From Roseovarius pacificus (lineage in GTDB: Bacteria; Pseudomonadota; Alphaproteobacteria; Rhodobacterales; Rhodobacteraceae): a stretch of 64,000 nucleotides of DNA. The notes beneath the pieces were generated by a model. It saw only the letters and a program-made list of their open reading frames with translations, was not told the origin of the DNA and made no database searches. Where the stretch lies: positions 186,001 to 250,000 of the forward strand of contig NZ_FRBR01000002.1 in NCBI RefSeq assembly GCF_900142665.1. Reading direction: 5' to 3'. The position numbers were made by a program, and so were the translations under genes. Of this stretch, positions 1 to 8,780 are shown piece after piece. Position 1 is the stretch's first letter, and the number at the start of each line of letters is the position of its first letter.

Positions 1-1383
1 TCCTTCGCCTTTTTCGACAAGCAGCGCACCGGGACGCTGGTGGCGCGGGTGACGCGCGATCTGGAAGAGATCGGCGAGGTTGCGCATCACGGACCCGAGG
101 ACCTGTTCGTGGCGGTGATGACCTTTCTCGGGGCGTTCGGCCTGATGCTGGCGATCAACGTGCAGCTTGGCCTGATCGCGGCCTGCATCTTTCCGCTTTG
201 CGTGATCTTGATCGCGGTGTTCGGGCGGCGGCTGACGCGGACCTGGCAGGAAATCTATTCCAGTGTGGCGCGGTTCAACGTGCGGCTTGAGGAAAACCTT
301 GGCGGGATGCGGGTTGTTCAGTCCTTCGCCAACGAAGCGCATGAGAAAGACCTGTTCGCCCATGACAATGCGGGCTACCGGCGCACCAAGCTGGAAGCCT
401 ACCGGCACATGGCCGCATCGACGACGCTCAACTATATGGGGATGCGGCTGGTGCAGGTGGCCATTCTGGTGGCGGGCGCGGTGTTCGTGGCCAGGGGGGC
501 GCTGACCATCGGCGGTTTCGTGGCCTTTTTGCTGTTGGTTGGGTTGTTTTTTCGCCCGCTCGACAAGATCGCGGCGGTGATGGAGCTTTATCCGCGCGGG
601 CTGGCCGGATTCAGGCGGTATCAGGATCTTCTGGCGCTGCGCCCGGATGTGCAGGAGCGGCCCGATGCGCAAGAGGCACCGCCGTTTCGCGGAGAGATAG
701 CGTTTGAAGGGGTCTCGTTCGGCTACGATGCCGAACGGCCGGTGCTGCGCGACATTTCGCTTTGCGTTGCGCCGGGGGAAACCGTGGCCATTGTCGGGCG
801 GTCCGGGGCGGGGAAATCCTCGCTCGTGTCGCTGGTGCCGCGCTTTTACGATCCGCAGGGCGGGTGTGTCCGGATCGACGGCACCGATGTGCGGGATTTC
901 ACCCTGCAATCGCTGCGCCGCCAGATCGGTGTGGTCAGTCAGGATGTGTTCCTCTTCGGCGGGACCCTGCGTGAAAACGTGGCCTATGGGCGGCTGGGGG
1001 CGAGCGAGGAGGATATTCTGGCGGCGATCGATGCCGCACAGTTGACGGAACTGGCCGAAAGCCTGCCCGACGGTCTGGAGACGATCGTGGGTGAACGCGG
1101 TGTTGCGTTGTCCGGGGGGCAGCGGCAGCGGGTGGCGATTGCTCGGACTTTTCTTAAGAATCCGCCGATTATCATTCTCGACGAGGCGACTTCGGCGCTG
1201 GATCTGGAGACTGAGGAGCGGATTCAGGCGGCGCTCAACCGTTTGTCGGAAGGGCGCACGACGCTGGTGATCGCCCACCGCCCGCAGACCATCCGGGGAG
1301 CAGACCGTATCGTTCAGCTTGAAAATCAAGGGCTTAGAGAGCGTACCGGCGATGCGGGCCTCGGGTATGCCGGCGCTGTATAG
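1..1383 (+). CDS. ABC transporter, fused permease/ATPase (5' end outside window)
   Basis: The reading frame is open from the first base, so the start lies upstream of the window. The N-terminal visible part is the end of an exporter-type membrane domain (type 1 ABC exporter, MsbA/lipid A or multidrug class). The C-terminal part is a complete nucleotide-binding domain: Walker A GRSGAGKSS, Q-loop, signature LSGGQRQR, Walker B IIILDEAT and the switch histidine in IAHR. It would act in the inner membrane as a homo- or heterodimer exporting a lipid or drug. The last about 16 residues (after RIVQLENQGLRER) do not look like the usual tail. A family-like tail (AMRASGMPALYR) can be read in another frame just downstream of about 1345, so a late frameshift is possible. 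The substrate cannot be told. Confidence 0.85.
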   Translation, partial: SFAFFDKQRTGTLVARVTRDLEEIGEVAHHGPEDLFVAVMTFLGAFGLMLAINVQLGLIAACIFPLCVILIAVFGRRLTRTWQEIYSSVARFNVRLEENLGGMRVVQSFANEAHEKDLFAHDNAGYRRTKLEAYRHMAASTTLNYMGMRLVQVAILVAGAVFVARGALTIGGFVAFLLLVGLFFRPLDKIAAVMELYPRGLAGFRRYQDLLALRPDVQERPDAQEAPPFRGEIAFEGVSFGYDAERPVLRDISLCVAPGETVAIVGRSGAGKSSLVSLVPRFYDPQGGCVRIDGTDVRDFTLQSLRRQIGVVSQDVFLFGGTLRENVAYGRLGASEEDILAAIDAAQLTELAESLPDGLETIVGERGVALSGGQRQRVAIARTFLKNPPIIILDEATSALDLETEERIQAALNRLSEGRTTLVIAHRPQTIRGADRIVQLENQGLRERTGDAGLGYAGAV

Positions 1384-1506
1384 ACCGCTGCCCGATATCG
1401 GATTGCGGAGACATGATGCGCCGGGGGGAGGTGCCATGGCCGGCCGTTCCGTCCCGTCCCCGGCGGGCTCGAGCCGGGGGCCGGGCAGGGGCGGACAGGT
1501 TCAGGG

Positions 1507-1597
1507 TTTGTACGAAACGTACGAAGTGTACGCGGGTTTTGTACGAAATCCGGGGCTTTCGGGAGAAGCCGCGTACAGGATGGACGCAAATGCCGGA
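1507..1597 (+). repeat. Dispersed intergenic repeat, copy A
   Basis: A 42-base core beginning TTTGTACGAAACGTACGAAG is identical to a second copy at 41976-42017. Three variable bases follow in each copy, then 46 positions of equal length that end ATGGACRCAAATGCCGGA. Within the tail a 5-bp stem with a 7-base loop is kept by different bases in the two copies (GGCTT/AAGCC here). The core holds several GTAC sites, including GTACG-AAA-CGTAC. The rest of the gap between the ABC gene and the insertion sequence shows no credible gene; small ORFs here are created by the repeat. Confidence 0.75.
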
Positions 1598-1719
1598 GTC
1601 CGGAGGCGGACCCGCCGTCAACACGCGGATGGGTTTGGGGGCTGGAGTCTGACCTCCCAAAATGGGGTCTATATACTTAACTAGCCTTGTGTGAAATGGC
1701 GCCATAGGCGCCATTGATA

Positions 1720-2709
1720 TTAATCTATGATCTTGTTCATTTCATCGAAGAGGTACGGAGCGATGGACACATTTCGCTGTTTCGTCGCAGCATTCTTGAA
1801 GTGCTCTATGTCTTGGCACATTTCCATTAGGCCTTGGACTCGCCCAATCTGGTGAATGAGCATGTTACGGCCCTCCTCATTTAACCACTGGTGAAAACGG
1901 GCGCGGCGTTTGCCTTCGTCTGTGATGTTCAGCTTGTCCAATTCTTGCTTCACGTAGCCGTTCTCTATGGGGTCGTACACATACTTGTTGATAAACCGCC
2001 CATAGTACTGAGGGCGCTTCCCGTGGCTTGTGTCATTTCCGTAAAGGCGGTCCAGTTCAGCAAAAAACGCGTCTGGGAATGTCTTTAGCCATTTTTGCAA
2101 GCCTTGAGCGATGTACTTCGAGAGCAGTAGGCGGAGCGCGTCATGCGACCTGTCATGCTGGTACCCCGTTGCCTCATCAACAAGCGCGATAATCCCGACC
2201 TTAGCGAAGGCTTCCATTAAGACTTCAGCTTGAATAGCCAAGTGTTCTTGGGAGTAGTGTAGCTCTCCAGCCCTGCGGGCGGAAAGGAAGACACCGCAAA
2301 TCTCTGGCAATAGTTCAGCTTTGATGCCGTGCGCGGGTGTCGCGCCAGCGTTTGAGCGGTACAAAACCGGCTCTTTTAGCGCCACCTCCAAGTCATTGGA
2401 AATAAACTTGGAATAGTTCTTCGCCGACAGAAAAGAGGGAAGGTTGGCGGCACCCTCATTTTCTTTCATCCGCTTCCAATGTGAGCCGCCGCGTTTGCTT
2501 CCAAAAGCACGGTGAACGGCCCGTTCAGACAGGACTCGGACACCACCGTCAAGAACGGCGCAGTCAAGCTCGATATCTCCGATTGGAAGCTGTCCACTAT
2601 ACACTGCATCCAAGACGGTTTGGCCACCAGTGCTTTCGCTAACCATAGCACCAGCCACATTGTCAAAATTGTCTGGAATGTTTGGGATATCGTCTTTCTT
2701 ATCAGCCAT
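1720..2709 (-). CDS. P63C domain-containing protein (IS passenger gene)
   Basis: A 329-residue protein of the kind carried as a passenger by IS1595-type elements. A P63C-like region lies in the second half (DEATGYQ near residue 175, followed by a stretch matching the family's conserved KTFPDAFFAELDRLYG). There is no signal peptide or membrane segment. The start overlaps the transposase stop by 8 bp, so the two are probably translationally coupled. P63C proteins occur on phages and insertion sequences; their molecular function is not established. It is not needed to explain any neighbouring chromosomal gene. Confidence 0.75.
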   Translation of the reverse strand: MADKKDDIPNIPDNFDNVAGAMVSESTGGQTVLDAVYSGQLPIGDIELDCAVLDGGVRVLSERAVHRAFGSKRGGSHWKRMKENEGAANLPSFLSAKNYSKFISNDLEVALKEPVLYRSNAGATPAHGIKAELLPEICGVFLSARRAGELHYSQEHLAIQAEVLMEAFAKVGIIALVDEATGYQHDRSHDALRLLLSKYIAQGLQKWLKTFPDAFFAELDRLYGNDTSHGKRPQYYGRFINKYVYDPIENGYVKQELDKLNITDEGKRRARFHQWLNEEGRNMLIHQIGRVQGLMEMCQDIEHFKNAATKQRNVSIAPYLFDEMNKIID

Positions 2710-3628
2710 TAATCAATCCTTTGTAGGTCAGGCGTTTGTCGGTCATGCGCTCGATTGTCATCCCGATGAAGTCCATTGTTCCGATCTGCGATGTGTTGTG
2801 GCGGAAAGAGTACTCTTTCGCATAGCGGTGCAGGTGCTTGGCGCTCATGTAGTGATAGATGCCAATGTAACCGCGCTTGAGAAGCGACCAGAAGCTTTCG
2901 ATGCCGTTCGTATGCGCCATGTCGGGGACGTATTCGCCAGCGGAGTGATTGATGTGGATATGGTTGTAGCCTGCGCCATTCAGGCCGATGTAACCACCGT
3001 GCGTATCGGTCACAATGGTTGCGCCTGCCTTGCAGTGCTGGCGCACAAAGCGTTCTAGGGTAGTTGCCTTAGTGTTTTCAACAACAACGGCACGGACTTC
3101 GCCCACCTCGTCACGGACGCCGACAACAGCAGTCTTGCCAACCGTTCCGCGACCAGCGCGCAACTTCTTGTCGGCATGTTTGTTTTTCTCACGCCCGCCA
3201 ACATAGGTTTCGTCAACCTGCATCTGACCATCCATGTGGTCGTCACTGTCTTTCAGCCAAGTTTCACGGATGCGCTGAGCAAGGAACCATGCGGTTTTCT
3301 GGGTGACGCCAAGTTCCCGCGCCATTTGGGCGTTAGGAATGCCCTTGCGGACGCTGGTTAGCATGTAGATAGCCAGAAGCCACTTTTGCAGGGGTAGGCG
3401 GCTCTCGGCCAGTACCGTGCCCGTGCGGACGCTGAAATGCTTCCGGCAGTCCTTGCAGCGGTAGGGCATGGGCTTGTGGTCTTTGCACTCAGTCACACTG
3501 ACCGATCCGCAATGCCCGCACACAGGCTCGTCACCCCAACGCTTGCCCTCGAAGAACTTGCGCGCGGATTCCTCATTTGGGAACTTCTGGAAGAACTCAA
3601 AGGTGGATAGGGTTTCAGGCTTCGACAT
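2702..3628 (-). CDS. IS1595-family transposase (ISXO2-like DDE domain)
   Basis: 308 residues, a normal length for the family. The N-terminal part has a zinc ribbon (CGHCG near residue 38 and CKDC about 20 residues later). A helix-turn-helix-like segment (MARELGVTQKTAWFLAQRI) follows. The ISXO2-like catalytic domain has the acidic residues in VDETYVGG and TDTHGGY and the conserved HTNGIESFWSLLKRG block. The protein is expected to cut and paste the element at the 23-bp terminal repeats. The frame is intact, so the copy may be active. Confidence 0.9.
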   Translation of the reverse strand: MSKPETLSTFEFFQKFPNEESARKFFEGKRWGDEPVCGHCGSVSVTECKDHKPMPYRCKDCRKHFSVRTGTVLAESRLPLQKWLLAIYMLTSVRKGIPNAQMARELGVTQKTAWFLAQRIRETWLKDSDDHMDGQMQVDETYVGGREKNKHADKKLRAGRGTVGKTAVVGVRDEVGEVRAVVVENTKATTLERFVRQHCKAGATIVTDTHGGYIGLNGAGYNHIHINHSAGEYVPDMAHTNGIESFWSLLKRGYIGIYHYMSAKHLHRYAKEYSFRHNTSQIGTMDFIGMTIERMTDKRLTYKGLING

Positions 3629-3945
3629 GATGCAGGCTCGTTCTGCATTTTTGTAACTTAGCTAGCCAAGAGATGCAATATGCTTTTGGCTAGTTAGGTA
3701 TATATTCCCCAAATCATGGCTGGCCTGCGCCCCGTTCATATCACTCGGAAATTCGTGATCGCATCTTGACCGGATATTCACGATGGTGCATCTAAGGCGC
3801 GTCCTGACGCTGCGTGACCCGGGCGGTCGCGCGTGAGCCGAAGCCACAGCCGATCAGGACAGGACAACAGCCAGGTTTCCCCAGCTTTCAATCACATGAC
3901 GCGTGCAGAGCGATGCTTGCGCGTATTGAAATATGGGGACAGGAG

Positions 3946-5949
3946 ATGATCTGTAAAACACCTTTCACGGCGTTTCACCAATATGGCACACGGGCCTGCA
4001 TGACGAGCGGGCTTGCGCTTGGCATGGCCGCATTGCCCGGCGCGGGGTTGACGCAATCGGCGGAGTCGCACGATCTCGGCACGCTGGTTTTGACGGCGGC
4101 GGGGTTCGAGCAGCAACTGACGGATGCGCCCGCGTCGATCACCGTCATCGACCAGAGCGACATCGAGGGCCGGTCGGTCGAGACGGTCACGGACCTGTTG
4201 CGCACGACGGCGGGCGTGTCGGTCGAGCAGGGCGGCAAGCTGGGCGGTCAGGATATCAACATTCGCGGGCTGGGCGAGGATTACGTCCTGATGCTGGTGG
4301 ACGGCAAACCCATCGGGGCGTCGCAGGATGCGTTCTATAACGGCTGGGGCACCGGGCAGAGAACCGGGTTTCTGCCGCCCGTGTCGGCCATCGAGCGGAT
4401 CGAGGTGATCCGTGGGCCGATGTCGTCGCTCTATGGGTCGGCGGCGTCGGCGGGCGTGATCAACGTCATCACCAAGAAAGTCCCCGACGAGTGGGGCGGC
4501 AGCATTACGCTGGGCTATACCGCGCAGGAACGCGGGGAAAGCGGCGACGAGGCGCAGGGGCGCTATTACCTGAGCGGACCGATTTCCGAAAACGGCCTTG
4601 GCCTGACCTTCTATGGCCAGACCTTCAAGCGGCATGGCGACACGTTCGAGGGCGGCTTTCCCGGCGGAACGCGCGACACCCACGGTGTGCGGCTGGACTG
4701 GGTGCTGTCGGACCGGCAGGACCTGAGCCTGGATTACAATTACTCATGGCAGGATTTCGAGAATACCGAGTTCAACAATCCCGGATCGACGGGGACGGTT
4801 CAGAACGAGCGGCATTACGGCGCGATCACGCACAGCCTGAGATGGGGCGACGGCCACGAAACCACCAGCTTCCTGACACGGGAGACGGTGGATATCTACA
4901 ATGGCGATCTCAATTCGCGTTACGAGCAGACCAATCTGAACACCAGAACGGTGATGTCGCTGGACAATCACATGCTGTCCTTCGGCGGCGATTACAAACT
5001 GGAGCGGACGCGCCATGACGCGGCGCGCTTTGCCGGGTCGATCAATTCCGATCTGGAACGCTGGCACTATGCGTTGTTCGCCGAAGACGAGTGGCGTCTG
5101 ACGCCGGATTTCACGATGACGCTGGGGCTGCGCTATGACTATAACGAGCATTACGACGACGCCCTGACGCCGCGTATCTACGGGGTTTACCGCCTGACGC
5201 CGAGCCTGACCCTGAAGGGCGGTATCAGCGGCGGGTATCTGGTGCCGGACCTCAAGCAGGCGGACGACAACATCGTCGAACCCGCAGGGCGCGGTGCGGG
5301 CTGGGACAAGGGCAACACCAACCTGGAACCCGAGGAAAGCCTCAACTACGAGCTGGGCTTCGTCTATGATGCGCCGTCGGGGTTGCAGGCCAGCCTTGTC
5401 GCGTATCACACCGATTTCAAGAACAAGATCGACCGGGAACGCATCTGCGACTCGCCCGCGGGGGCTCCGGCCTGTAGCTATAACGGCCAGACGCGCCAGT
5501 GGATTCAGCAATACGTGAACCGCGACAAGGCGCGCCTTCAGGGGATCGAGGCGACGCTGGACATCCCGCTGGGCGATTTCGACATCGGCATGAACTATAC
5601 CTATTCCGACAGCGAGATCACCTCGGGCTCGGCCAAGGGCGAGCGGTTCAGCGGCGTGCCCGAGCATCTGTTCAATGTCCGGGTGGACTGGCAGACGACG
5701 CCCAAGCTCAACCTCTGGACCGAGGCGAGCCATCGCGGCGAGGCCTATACCTCGGGCTATGCCCGCAACTCGGGTACGCGCACCCCGCCTTATACGCTGG
5801 TCAACATGGGCCTGAACTATGATTTCAACGACCGGGTGCAGGGCCATGCCACGATCTACAACCTGTTCGACAAGCGGATCGACCAGGACACCTACAACAA
5901 GACGCTTGACGGACGCCGCCTGTATGTCGGGGTGACCACGTCGTTCTAG
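3946..5949 (+). CDS. TonB-dependent outer membrane receptor (siderophore/heme type)
   Basis: Outer membrane receptor of the CirA/FepA-like class. A TonB-box-like stretch (DLGTLVLTAAGFEQ) follows the signal peptide. Then come the plug domain (ASITVIDQSDIEGR, INIRGLGEDYVLMLVDGKP, IERIEVIRGPMSSLYGSAA) and a 22-strand barrel ending in the aromatic GRRLYVGVTTSF. The frame is open from 3814; I chose the ATG at 3946 because it places a signal-like hydrophobic segment near the N-terminus and follows AGGAG, although the spacing is very short. An ATG at 3913 is the main alternative. A strong terminator follows, separating it from the ABC genes downstream. The substrate (ferric siderophore or heme) is inferred from context; I saw no clear Fur or Irr box. 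Confidence 0.85.
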   Translation: MICKTPFTAFHQYGTRACMTSGLALGMAALPGAGLTQSAESHDLGTLVLTAAGFEQQLTDAPASITVIDQSDIEGRSVETVTDLLRTTAGVSVEQGGKLGGQDINIRGLGEDYVLMLVDGKPIGASQDAFYNGWGTGQRTGFLPPVSAIERIEVIRGPMSSLYGSAASAGVINVITKKVPDEWGGSITLGYTAQERGESGDEAQGRYYLSGPISENGLGLTFYGQTFKRHGDTFEGGFPGGTRDTHGVRLDWVLSDRQDLSLDYNYSWQDFENTEFNNPGSTGTVQNERHYGAITHSLRWGDGHETTSFLTRETVDIYNGDLNSRYEQTNLNTRTVMSLDNHMLSFGGDYKLERTRHDAARFAGSINSDLERWHYALFAEDEWRLTPDFTMTLGLRYDYNEHYDDALTPRIYGVYRLTPSLTLKGGISGGYLVPDLKQADDNIVEPAGRGAGWDKGNTNLEPEESLNYELGFVYDAPSGLQASLVAYHTDFKNKIDRERICDSPAGAPACSYNGQTRQWIQQYVNRDKARLQGIEATLDIPLGDFDIGMNYTYSDSEITSGSAKGERFSGVPEHLFNVRVDWQTTPKLNLWTEASHRGEAYTSGYARNSGTRTPPYTLVNMGLNYDFNDRVQGHATIYNLFDKRIDQDTYNKTLDGRRLYVGVTTSF

Positions 5950-5965
5950 GATTTCGACATGCTTT

Positions 5966-5997
5966 GCCCCGCCTTTTGCTGGCGGGGCGTTTTTTGG
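5966..5997 (+). terminator. Rho-independent terminator after the TonB receptor gene
   Basis: Perfect 8-bp stem GCCCCGCC/GGCGGGGC with loop TTTTGCT, followed at once by GTTTTTTGG. It sits 16 bases after the receptor stop codon and just before the binding-protein gene. It may fully terminate or attenuate read-through into the importer genes. Confidence 0.9.
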
Positions 5998-6009
5998 AAA
6001 GGTTCAGGA

Positions 6010-6939
6010 ATGCGCAGTTTGGTTCAGTCCGTCATCGCCCGGATCGTGGTTTGTGCGGCCTTGGCCGTGGCCCCGGCCCATGCCGAGATCGTCGATATAT
6101 CGGACGCGCCGGCCCATCCGCGCGTGAGTGCCGGGGCGGCGGAGGCGGGGGCCGAAGGGCCGCGCGATATCGTGCTGCTGGGCGCCGATCTGGTGGAAAT
6201 CGCGGTGGCGCTGGATGCGACCGACCGTATCCTTGCGCGGCCCCGCGTTCTGGGGCTGTCGGGGATCGAGGACATTCCCCATGTGTTCCGCGAACGCCCC
6301 GGTGTCGAGGGGATCGCCGCGATGCGCCCCGCCGTGGTGATCGCGTCGAATGTGCGTTTCGACCAGCTGCGCGACAGTCTGGAACAGGTCGGGATCGAAA
6401 CCGCCCTGATCGACCGGACCCTGCCCGCGACCGAAAAAGTGAAGCGGCTGGCCCGCCGCCTTGGTGTCGAGGCGCGCGGCGCGCGTCTGATCGGGGCCAT
6501 CGAGGCGGATTATGCCGGTATACGCCCGGTCAGCAGGGACGGTGCGCCGCTGCGTATCCTGCATGCCTCGAAGATGGGGGCGGGCGGGAGCTTTTCCGTC
6601 GGGGGGGACGGGACGGCGGTGCAAAACCTGATCGAGCGGGTCGGCGGCCTCAACCCTGCTGCGGAAATCGGCAAGGACCGTTATCGTTCGGTCACGCCCG
6701 AGGGGGTGCTGATGATGCGCCCCGACGTGGTTTTGCTGTCGGCGTCGGAGGTCGAGACCTTCGGGGATCTCGACGGGTTCTGGCAGAACTATCCGGGTAT
6801 CGCGCTGACCCCCGCGGGGCGCGACAGGAACATCATCGTCATGCGCGACATGCATGTGCGCTCGGACGCGGCATCGAGCGGGATCGCCACGCGCGCGCTG
6901 AGCGAGGCGCTGGCCGGGATGTTCGGTGCGCCCGAGTGA
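6010..6939 (+). CDS. hmuT: Heme/iron ABC transporter periplasmic binding protein (HmuT-like)
   Basis: 309 residues with a cleavable signal peptide (hydrophobic core VVCAALAVAPAHA, then EIVDIS). The family blocks of TroA-type cluster 8 binding proteins follow: an N-terminal lobe (IVLLGADLVEIAVALDATDRI, trimmed here), a mid-linker, and a C-terminal lobe with VTPEGVLMMRPDVVLLSASE. It should capture heme or a ferric chelate in the periplasm and deliver it to the permease encoded next. An upstream in-frame start lies inside the terminator hairpin, so the ATG at 6010 is preferred. HmuT is favoured over siderophore binders because the ATPase is HmuV-like. Confidence 0.75.
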   Translation: MRSLVQSVIARIVVCAALAVAPAHAEIVDISDAPAHPRVSAGAAEAGAEGPRDIVLLGADLVEIAVALDATDRILARPRVLGLSGIEDIPHVFRERPGVEGIAAMRPAVVIASNVRFDQLRDSLEQVGIETALIDRTLPATEKVKRLARRLGVEARGARLIGAIEADYAGIRPVSRDGAPLRILHASKMGAGGSFSVGGDGTAVQNLIERVGGLNPAAEIGKDRYRSVTPEGVLMMRPDVVLLSASEVETFGDLDGFWQNYPGIALTPAGRDRNIIVMRDMHVRSDAASSGIATRALSEALAGMFGAPE

Positions 6940-6949
6940 GGAGAGCGGA

Positions 6950-8014
6950 ATGCGCCAGCCCCTGAGCCACGCCGCCGCGCGTCCGAACGGCAAACTGCCC
7001 GCAGTGATCGTTGCCGTCGCGCTCGGGTTCGTCTGTGTGCTGCTGGCCTCGGTGGCGCTGGGGCCGATGACCCTGTCCCTGCCGGAGTTGTTCGCGGCCC
7101 TTGGCGCGCGGCTGGGCGACGCGGCGCTGTCGCCCGAGGAAACGCTGAACGCCGCGGTGGTCTGGGATTTGCGGCTGGCGCGCTCGGCCACGGCGATCAT
7201 CGTCGGCGCCAGCCTTGCGACCTGCGGCGCGGCGATGCAGGGGCTGTTCGGCAATCCGCTGGCCGATCCGGGGATCGTGGGGGTGTCGTCGGGGGCTTCG
7301 CTGGGGGCGATGGCGGTGGTGGTGTTGCAGATTTCGGCCCTGGGTATCTGGACACTGCCGGTCGGGGCCTTCGTGGCCGGGGTCGGCACGACGTTCCTGA
7401 TCTATGCGCTGGCGCGGCCGGGCCGGGAGGGGGCGGACAGTTCGCGCCTGCTGCTGGTGGGGATCGCGGTGAATGCCATTGGCGGGGCGATTGCGGGGTT
7501 CCTGACCTATCTGGCCACTACCGAGCAGTTGATGACCCTGACCTTCTGGTCGATGGGGTCGCTGGCCTCGGCGCGCTGGCTGACCGTTTCGATCACGGTG
7601 GGGCCGGCGGTGGTGGGGATTACGCTTCTGTTCCTGTGGGCGCGGCAGCTGGATTTGCTGGCGCTCGGAGAACGGCAGGCGCGCCACCTTGGCGTCGATG
7701 TGCGCAGCCTGCGGCGCAAGCTGATCTTCGTGACTGCCCTGCTGGTGGCGGCGGCGGTGTCGTTCAGCGGCACGATCGGGTTCGTCGGCCTTGTGGTGCC
7801 GCATCTCATTCGCCTGATGATCGGCCCCGGCCATCGGCTGTTGCTGCCCTTTGCCGCCGTGGGCGGGGGGCTTTTGCTGATGCTTGCGGACCTGACGGCG
7901 CGCACGCTCGATCCGCCCAACGAAATCCCCATCGGGGTGATCATGGGCTCGATCGGCGGGCCGTTCTTCCTGTGGATGATCTGGCGCGGAACGCCGCGCG
8001 GAGGCGGCGCATGA
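6950..8014 (+). CDS. hmuU: Heme/iron ABC transporter permease (FecCD family, HmuU-like)
   Basis: 354 residues with about ten predicted membrane helices. It has the FecCD family signatures NPLADPGIVGVSSGASLGA, WSMGSL, and FSGTIGFVGLVVPHLIR near the C-terminus. As a dimer it forms the inner membrane channel of the importer. It begins 10 bases after the binding-protein stop with a GAGGAG ribosome site, and its stop overlaps the next start (ATGA), so the three genes are one operon. Confidence 0.85.
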   Translation: MRQPLSHAAARPNGKLPAVIVAVALGFVCVLLASVALGPMTLSLPELFAALGARLGDAALSPEETLNAAVVWDLRLARSATAIIVGASLATCGAAMQGLFGNPLADPGIVGVSSGASLGAMAVVVLQISALGIWTLPVGAFVAGVGTTFLIYALARPGREGADSSRLLLVGIAVNAIGGAIAGFLTYLATTEQLMTLTFWSMGSLASARWLTVSITVGPAVVGITLLFLWARQLDLLALGERQARHLGVDVRSLRRKLIFVTALLVAAAVSFSGTIGFVGLVVPHLIRLMIGPGHRLLLPFAAVGGGLLLMLADLTARTLDPPNEIPIGVIMGSIGGPFFLWMIWRGTPRGGGA

Positions 8015-8763
8015 TCGAGGTGTCGGGCATCACCCTCGGGATCGGGGGCAAGGCGGTGTTGCAGGACGTGTCGCTGCGCTGTGACGCGGGGACGCTGACG
8101 GTTCTGGTCGGCCCCAACGGGGCGGGGAAATCGACGCTTTTGTCGGTGATCGCGGGCGATGCGATGCCCGGCACCGGCGATGTGGCACTGAACGGCCAGC
8201 CGGTGAAACGCATGCGTATCCGCGAGCTTGCGCAGATGCGCTCGGTGTTTCCGCAGGGGGCGGAAATCCGGTTCGGCTATCGCGTGGTCGAGGTGGTGTC
8301 GATGGGGCGGGCGTTTCGCGACGTTCCGCCGGAGCAGGACGCGGCGGCGATCGGCAAGGCCATGGAGGATGCGGAAATCGCCCATCTGGCGCTGCGCAAC
8401 GCGCAAACCCTGTCGGGCGGCGAACAGGCCCGCACCACCTTTGCCCGCGTTCTGGTGCAGGAAACCCCGGTCATCCTGCTGGACGAGCCGACGGCGGCGC
8501 TGGACCTGCGCCATCAGGAGCGGGTTCTGCGCCGCGCCCGAGACCTGGCCGCGGCCGGTGCCACGGTGCTGGCGGTGCTGCATGATCTCAACCTTGCCGC
8601 CGCCTATGCCGACCAGATCGTTTTGCTGCGTGACGGGAGTATCGTGGCGAGCGGTGCGCCCTGGGACGTGCTGACCGAGCCGCGCATCACCGAAGTTTAC
8701 CGGCAGCCGGTCTGCATCCTGCCGCATCCCGAACGGGATTGTCCCGTTATCCTGACCAAGTAA
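8011..8763 (+). CDS. hmuV: Heme/iron ABC transporter ATP-binding protein (HmuV-like)
   Basis: 250 residues. Walker A GPNGAGKST, signature LSGGEQART (the usual second Gln is Ala), Walker B VILLDEPTAALD, switch region LHDLNLA. The C-terminal pattern EVYRQPVCILPHPERDCPV is typical of HmuV rather than FepC/FhuC. It energises import by HmuU. The start overlaps the permease stop by 4 bases, indicating coupled translation; longer upstream readings in this frame are shadow sequence of the permease gene. Confidence 0.85.
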   Translation: MIEVSGITLGIGGKAVLQDVSLRCDAGTLTVLVGPNGAGKSTLLSVIAGDAMPGTGDVALNGQPVKRMRIRELAQMRSVFPQGAEIRFGYRVVEVVSMGRAFRDVPPEQDAAAIGKAMEDAEIAHLALRNAQTLSGGEQARTTFARVLVQETPVILLDEPTAALDLRHQERVLRRARDLAAAGATVLAVLHDLNLAAAYADQIVLLRDGSIVASGAPWDVLTEPRITEVYRQPVCILPHPERDCPVILTK

Positions 8764-8780
8764 CCAACCCGGAGACCGCC

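Larger units (their letters stand above)
1664..3710 (-). mobile_element. IS1595-family insertion sequence with P63C passenger gene
   Basis: Two overlapping minus-strand genes (transposase and passenger) lie between imperfect 23-bp inverted repeats at 1664-1686 and 3688-3710. Read inward both begin GGGG and share TATAC-TAACTAGCC, about 20 of 23 bases. Base composition inside is visibly more AT-rich than the flanks, which fits recent acquisition. The family normally makes an 8-bp target duplication; I see only a short aaat on both sides, so the outermost base of each end is uncertain. About 235 bases between the right end and the next gene contain no recognisable feature. Confidence 0.8.

Noticed and set aside
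1651-1670. Quasi-palindrome GACCTCCCAAAATGGGGTC as an older IS3-type end
   Set aside because: It overlaps the IS1595 end and has no partner; most likely chance symmetry at the insertion point.
1326-1714. Overlapping small ORFs on both strands
   Set aside because: They are produced by the intergenic repeat; their peptides recur at the second repeat copy without any family similarity.
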